Assembly: GCA_046723645.1 (NCBI GenBank)
Contig: JBKOUY010000126.1
Coordinates: forward strand, 1 to 9,946
Origin: DASQUK01 sp046723645
GTDB lineage: Bacteria > Actinomycetota > Acidimicrobiia > Acidimicrobiales > VFJN01
Length of the DNA: 9,946 nt
Reading direction: 5' to 3'
Both the position numbers and the translations under genes were made by a program. This document shows positions 6,489 through 9,946 of this stretch, piece by piece. Position 1 is the stretch's first letter; every line of letters begins with the position of its first letter. The notes under the pieces are model-generated. The model did not search any database and had not been told where the DNA came from. It was given only the letters and a program-made list of their open reading frames with translations.

Positions 6489-6552
6489 ACGTAAATCGCA
6501 TGGACGAGCACAAAAGACCACCAGCAGCCGGCGGAATCGATCCTCATTAGCG

Positions 6553-6558
6553 AAAGGA
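6553..6558 (+). promoter_or_regulatory. Ribosome-binding site fixing the GTG start of the PII gene
   Basis: AAAGGA lies 5 nt before the GTG at 6564. The context CGAAAGGA plus a five-base spacer is the same arrangement as before amt, so both genes use the same style of initiation signal. The extended GCGAAAGGA (6550-6558) is complementary to TCCTTTCGC (5197-5205) in the amt leader. Confidence 0.6.
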
Positions 6559-6563
6559 CCGAC

Positions 6564-6902
6564 GTGAAGCTCATCACCGCCATCGTCAAGCCGTTCAAGC
6601 TCGACGACGTGAAGACCGCCCTCAAGGATGCAGGGGTGACCGGCATGACCGTCACCGAGGTGCAGGGCTTCGGGCGCCAGTCGGGACACACCGAGGTCTA
6701 CCGGGGTGCGGAGTACACGATCGACTTCGTGCCCAAGGTGCGCATCGACGTGCTGGCCGACGTGGCCGACGCCGAACGGGTGGCCGAGGTGATCGCCGCC
6801 GCCGCCCGCACCGGCAAGATCGGCGACGGCAAGATCTGGATCACCGAGGTCGACCGCGTCATGCGGATCCGCACCGGCGAGGTCGACGCGGACGCCCTGT
6901 AG
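6564..6902 (+). CDS. glnK: PII nitrogen-regulatory protein (GlnB/GlnK family)
   Basis: This 112-residue trimeric signal protein senses 2-oxoglutarate and ATP/ADP and controls the ammonium channel. MKLITAIVKPFKLDDVKTAL is the classic PII N-terminus. The T-loop (about 37-55) carries Tyr51 in YRGAEYTIDFVPK, the residue uridylylated in enterobacteria and adenylylated in actinobacteria such as Streptomyces and Corynebacterium. The B-loop TGKIGDGKIW (83-92) with Lys90, and Arg101 and Arg103 of the C-loop, line the nucleotide site. All key residues are intact and the length is exactly typical. Linkage to amt supports the GlnK name, although glnB is often used for the same gene. It lies 92 bp after amt, and coding-like glnD sequence begins 6 nt after its stop, so an amt-glnK-glnD transcript is likely. 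The start is GTG. Confidence 0.96.
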   Translation: MKLITAIVKPFKLDDVKTALKDAGVTGMTVTEVQGFGRQSGHTEVYRGAEYTIDFVPKVRIDVLADVADAERVAEVIAAAARTGKIGDGKIWITEVDRVMRIRTGEVDADAL

Positions 6903-6908
6903 GTTGGC

Positions 6909-6968
6909 CTGACGGCGCACTCCGCGATCACGACGACCCGGGCTCAGCTCGCCGCCGACGACTCGCTC
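6909..6968 (+). other. In-frame coding-like extension at the 5' end of glnD (candidate CTG start)
   Basis: The 20 codons before the GTG at 6969 are open and in frame with glnD. All but one end in G or C, and they encode LTAHSAITTTRAQLAADDSL, which reads naturally into the N-terminal helix GELCRVWSDEVDRWLAELL. No ATG, GTG or TTG lies in this extension; the one near-cognate start is CTG at 6909, 6 nt after the PII stop, with AGG five bases upstream. The GTG at 6969 has no ribosome-binding site. Confidence 0.5.
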
Positions 6969-9230
6969 GTGGGTGGCGAGCTGTGCCGCGTCTGGTCCGA
7001 CGAGGTCGACCGGTGGCTCGCCGAGCTGCTCGACGCCGCGGTCGCGGGCGGGCCCGACGGGGGGCTGGCCCTGGTTGCGTGCGGAGGCTACGGGCGGCGC
7101 GAGCTGTCCCTGCAGTCGGACATCGACGTCGTCCTGCTGCAGTCGGGGCGACACGACGACATCGGTGCGGTCGCCGACCGCATCTGGTACCCGATCTGGG
7201 ACGAGGGCCTGAAGCTCGGGCACTCGGTGCGCACGGTCAAGGAGGCGCTCGCCCTCGCGGCCGACGACCTCGACACCGCCACGTCCCTGCTCGATGCCCG
7301 GCACTTGGCCGGCGACCGATCCCTCACCGACCAGCTGGCCGGCAAGGCGACGCTCCAGTGGCGCAAGCGGGCCAAGCGGTGGCTGGCGACGATGGCCCGG
7401 CGGGTGCGCGACCGCCAGGCCCAGGCGGGCGAGGTCGCGTTCCTGCTCGAGCCCGACCTGAAGGAGGGGCGGGGCGGGTTGCGCGACGTGCAGGCACTCC
7501 GCTGGGCACAGGCCGCGCGCACGATCCTGTGGGAGACCGACGGAGCCAGCCTCGACGCCGCCTATGACCGCCTGCTCGCGGTGCGCGTCGAGTTGCACCG
7601 GCGCACGGGCCGGCCCGGCGACCGCCTGCTCCTCCAGGAGCAGGATGCGGTTGCCGACTCCCTCGGCTACCGGGACGCCGACGCCCTGATGCGCGCGGTC
7701 GCCCACGCCGCCCGGACCATCGCCTGGACCAGCGACGATTCCTGGGCCCGCATCGAGAGCTCACTGGCCGGGCCGTTGGGGCGCCTCCGCCGCGAGCGGC
7801 CGCTCGGTGAGGGCCTGGTGCTCCGCGACGGCGAGATCCACGTCGCCGAGGCCGCCGACGTGGCCGGCGACCCGGCGATCGGCCTGCGGGCGGCGGCGGC
7901 CGCCGCCCGCCACGGCACGCAGCTCGACCGCCAGACGCTGGCGCGGCTCCGCGCCGAGTCGCCGCCGCCGTCCGAGCCGTGGTCGACCGGGACCCGCGAG
8001 GCGCTCGTGGACCTGCTTCTTGCCGGTCCGCCCGCCATCCTGCTGCTGGAGGCGCTCGACCAGCAGGGTGTCTGGGAGCGCTACTTCCCCGAGTGGCCGT
8101 CGGTGCGGAGCAAGCCGCAGCGCAACGCCTACCACCGCTTCACCGTCGACCGGCACCTGTGGGAGGCGGCGGCGCAGACGGCGCAGCTCGCCGGTCGCGT
8201 CTCCCGTCCCGACCTCCTCGTGCTCGCCGGCCTGCTCCACGACATCGGCAAGGGCGAGCCAGGCGACCACGTCGCCAACGGCGTCCACCTGGTCGGTCGC
8301 ATCGCGCCGCGCCTGGGGCTCGACGACCGCGACGCTGCGGTGCTGGTCCTGTTGTGCCGCCACCACCTGCTGCTGCCGGACGTGGCCACCCGGCGAGACA
8401 TCGACGATCCGGCCACGATCGAGGCGATCGTGCGCGAGCTGGGCGGCAGTCGCGAGGTGCTCGGGCTGCTGGCCGCGCTCACCGAGGCGGACTCGCTGGC
8501 GACGGGACCGGCGGCCTGGAGCGAATGGAAGGCGGACCTGGTGCGGGCGCTGGTGGCGCGCGCCGACCATGTGATGCTGGGCGGCGCGGCGGTGGAGGTC
8601 GCCCAGGAGTTCCCCGACGAGCGCCAGCGCGCGCGGCTGACGGCCGGCGAGCAGGCGATCGTGACCGAGGGCGATCGGCTCACTGTTGTCGCCGCCGACC
8701 GCCACGGCCTGTTCGCCAGGGTCGCGGGCGTGCTGTCGCTGCACGGCCTGGACGTGCTCCACGCCGCGGCGACGACCGAGGGGGGCTGGGCGCTCGAGGT
8801 CTTCCGGGTCGAGTCGAGCTTCGGGCCTACGTTCTCGTGGACCAAGGTGGTCGACGACATCGAGCGGGCCCTGGCCGGGCGGCTGGCGATACGCGCCCGG
8901 CTGGCCGACCGCATCCGGACGTACGGCTCGCGGCGGGCGCGCAGCCGCGGCCACGAGTCGGTCGAGCCCGAGATCCGCTTCGACCTCGTGGCCACGCCCG
9001 ACGCCACGGTGGTCGAGGTGGAGGCCGCCGATGCTCTGGGCGTCCTCTACCGGATCACCAGCGCCCTGGCCGATCTCGACCTCGACATCACGAGTGCCAA
9101 GGTGCAGACGCTCGGGCCCCGGGTGGTCGACACGTTCTATGTGCGCGACGGGGAGGGGTCCAAGGTGACGGACGCCGGCGTGCTGGCCGAGATCGAGCGC
9201 GCGCTGCTCCACGCCCTGGAGTCGGGCTGA
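6969..9230 (+). CDS. glnD: Bifunctional [protein-PII] nucleotidylyltransferase/removing enzyme GlnD
   Basis: This protein (753 residues from GTG, 773 if translation begins at CTG 6909) adds UMP, or AMP in actinobacteria, to PII Tyr51 under nitrogen limitation and removes it when glutamine is high. Domains in order, counted from the GTG, are: the nucleotidyltransferase GGYGRRELSLQSDID (39-53) with metal-binding Asp51 and Asp53; the GlnD-specific central motif DLKEGRGGLRDVQALRW (163-179); an HD hydrolase domain with LLHDIGKGEPGDH and the His424-Asp425 pair; and two C-terminal ACT domains for glutamine sensing, about 571-640 (LTVVAADRHGLFARVAGVLS) and 681-750 (VVEVEAADALGVLYRITSAL). All domains look complete, with no frameshift. 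It directly follows the gene for its substrate PII. The listed start is the first conventional one, but upstream codon use suggests the true N-terminus is about 20 residues longer. Confidence 0.94.
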   Translation: MGGELCRVWSDEVDRWLAELLDAAVAGGPDGGLALVACGGYGRRELSLQSDIDVVLLQSGRHDDIGAVADRIWYPIWDEGLKLGHSVRTVKEALALAADDLDTATSLLDARHLAGDRSLTDQLAGKATLQWRKRAKRWLATMARRVRDRQAQAGEVAFLLEPDLKEGRGGLRDVQALRWAQAARTILWETDGASLDAAYDRLLAVRVELHRRTGRPGDRLLLQEQDAVADSLGYRDADALMRAVAHAARTIAWTSDDSWARIESSLAGPLGRLRRERPLGEGLVLRDGEIHVAEAADVAGDPAIGLRAAAAAARHGTQLDRQTLARLRAESPPPSEPWSTGTREALVDLLLAGPPAILLLEALDQQGVWERYFPEWPSVRSKPQRNAYHRFTVDRHLWEAAAQTAQLAGRVSRPDLLVLAGLLHDIGKGEPGDHVANGVHLVGRIAPRLGLDDRDAAVLVLLCRHHLLLPDVATRRDIDDPATIEAIVRELGGSREVLGLLAALTEADSLATGPAAWSEWKADLVRALVARADHVMLGGAAVEVAQEFPDERQRARLTAGEQAIVTEGDRLTVVAADRHGLFARVAGVLSLHGLDVLHAAATTEGGWALEVFRVESSFGPTFSWTKVVDDIERALAGRLAIRARLADRIRTYGSRRARSRGHESVEPEIRFDLVATPDATVVEVEAADALGVLYRITSALADLDLDITSAKVQTLGPRVVDTFYVRDGEGSKVTDAGVLAEIERALLHALESG

Positions 9231-9240
9231 GGCGGTTCAT

Positions 9241-9339
9241 CCGAGGCAATACCGCACGGTGCGCATCGGCCGAGGCAACACCGCCCGACGTCCGTTCGCC
9301 ATTGCCTCGCTCCCACCAGACCGTTCGCCATTGCCTCGG
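9241..9339. repeat. Cluster of four inverted/direct copies of an ~18-bp motif
   Basis: Two forward copies, CCGAGGCAATACCGCACGG (9241-9259) and a close variant at 9270-9288, are followed by two reverse copies, CCGTTCGCCATTGCCTCG at 9292-9309 and the same 18 bases at 9321-9338. The reverse complement of the latter begins CGAGGCAATGGCG, matching the forward core. Copies within each pair start exactly 29 bp apart. The outer copies can pair over 10 bp (9241-9250 with 9330-9339) and the inner ones over 8 bp (9271-9278 with 9302-9309). The cluster lies just after the glnD stop and fills most of the 147-bp gap before the NUDIX gene. It resembles a REP/BIME-like intergenic element or a set of operators. 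Confidence 0.65.
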
Positions 9340-9377
9340 ACCGAGCCGTGCGAGCTGGCCCGGATAACGTCGGCCGC

Positions 9378-9946
9378 GTGACCAGGAGGTTGCCGCCCAC
9401 CCGCCAGGACCTGATCCGGTGGTCCGAGGCGCTCTCGGGCATCGCCCGCACCGGGCTCGGCTTCACACAGAGCCTGTACGAGCGCGAGCGGTTCGAGGAG
9501 GTGATGGCGGTGGCGGGCGACATCCGGGCGTCCGCCGAGGCCGACGAGGGCTTCGACGCCGAGCACTTCGTCGACGAGTGGATGAAGGGCGTCGGCGAGG
9601 GCGTCGCGGGCTACATCACGCCGAAGGTGGCCGTCGGTGCGGTCGTCCACAACGACGACGACGAGATCCTGCTGGTCCAGCGGGCCGACAGCGGCATCTG
9701 GCTGTACCCGACCGGCTGGGCCGACGTCGGCTATTCGGCGAGCGAGATCGCCGTCAAGGAGGTGCGCGAGGAGACGGGCATCGATTGCGTGCCGGTCCAG
9801 CTCATCGCGCTGCTCGACGGCCTGCGGCTCGGCTTCACGCGCGTGCCCCTGTACAGCCTGGTGTTCCTGTGCCGGGCGGTCGGCGGCGAGCTGAGCGCCC
9901 ACCCCCTCGAGACCCGCGCCGTCGGCTGGTTCGCCGACGGCGACCT
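9378..9946 (+). CDS. NUDIX hydrolase with N-terminal NUDIX_N-type domain (3' end cut by window)
   Basis: An open frame of 189 codons runs off the right edge, so the C-terminus is missing. NUDIX enzymes split nucleoside diphosphates linked to another group; relatives with this layout are thought to act on ADP-ribose or similar molecules. Residues 1-70 form a helical N-terminal domain (RQDLIRWSEALSGIARTGLG), and the NUDIX fold starts near 82 (PKVAVGAVVHNDDDEILLVQ). The NUDIX box is GWADVGYSASEIAVKEVREE (113-132) plus TGI, with EVREETG intact. It departs from GX5EX7REUXEEXGU at two places (Tyr instead of the first Glu, Lys instead of Arg), but GGWADVG...AVKEVKEETG is the usual form in this subfamily. 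The GTG at 9378 is chosen because the N-terminal domain begins directly after it. The ribosome-binding site is weak; AGGAGG at 9383-9388 lies inside the frame. It probably has its own promoter after the repeat cluster. Confidence 0.85.
   Translation, partial: MTRRLPPTRQDLIRWSEALSGIARTGLGFTQSLYERERFEEVMAVAGDIRASAEADEGFDAEHFVDEWMKGVGEGVAGYITPKVAVGAVVHNDDDEILLVQRADSGIWLYPTGWADVGYSASEIAVKEVREETGIDCVPVQLIALLDGLRLGFTRVPLYSLVFLCRAVGGELSAHPLETRAVGWFADGD

Noticed and set aside
6342..7706. Minus-strand open frame (454 codons) spanning the end of amt, the PII gene and the start of glnD.
   Set aside because: It crosses three real genes and two intergenic gaps and encodes no recognisable motif.
7761..9212. 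Long open frame (483 codons) on the minus strand across glnD.
   Set aside because: It is antisense to a complete GlnD with recognisable domains. High-GC coding DNA routinely leaves long open frames opposite the real gene, and this translation shows no recognisable motif.
9241..9339. CRISPR array.
   Set aside because: There are only four imperfect ~18-bp copies in mixed orientation with ~11-bp gaps. CRISPR repeats share one orientation and have longer spacers, and no cas gene is visible.
9714..9784. Inactivated NUDIX box (Tyr and Lys replacing canonical Glu and Arg).
   Set aside because: The GWADVG...AVKEVREETG form is usual for NUDIX proteins with this N-terminal domain, so I do not treat it as a degenerate enzyme.

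Overview
The window is high-GC DNA whose real genes have codon third positions that are almost all G or C. The gene order (amt, a PII gene, glnD), a twin-arginine lipoprotein, a lipobox solute-binding protein with an Asp-rich linker, and GTG/TTG starts all point to an actinobacterium. An uncultured or Acidimicrobiia-like lineage is possible, but that placement is an inference.

Left part (1-4527). A branched-chain-amino-acid-type ABC solute-binding lipoprotein is read leftwards and ends at a perfect 14-bp hairpin. Divergent from it is a two-gene unit read rightwards: an AlaX-type alanyl-tRNA editing protein and a LarE-like ATP-dependent sulfur transferase, coupled through a TTGA start/stop overlap. 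A convergent gene follows, encoding a class V PLP enzyme that carries a Tat lipoprotein signal. Its stop codon interlocks with that of the LarE-like gene on one CTAG.

Middle and right part (4613-9230). A small uncharacterised actinobacterial-type protein precedes a nitrogen-control cluster: an ammonium transporter (Amt), a PII signal protein (GlnB/GlnK) and the PII nucleotidylyltransferase GlnD. PII blocks Amt when nitrogen is plentiful, and GlnD modifies PII at Tyr51, so transporter, sensor and modifier form one regulatory circuit. The amt leader holds an 11-bp-periodic array resembling a GlnR box and a hairpin that buries the amt ribosome-binding site. GlnD shows coding-like sequence upstream of its first conventional start, suggesting a CTG start.

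Right edge (9231-9946). About 150 bp of intergenic DNA holds four copies of an ~18-bp motif, two in each orientation with regular 29-bp spacing. After it comes a NUDIX hydrolase with an N-terminal NUDIX_N-type domain, cut off by the window end.

I see no phage, IS, CRISPR, tRNA or rRNA sequence and no obviously new multi-gene system. The most unusual signals are the amt leader hairpin, the possible GlnR array, the CTG start of glnD and the repeat cluster after glnD.
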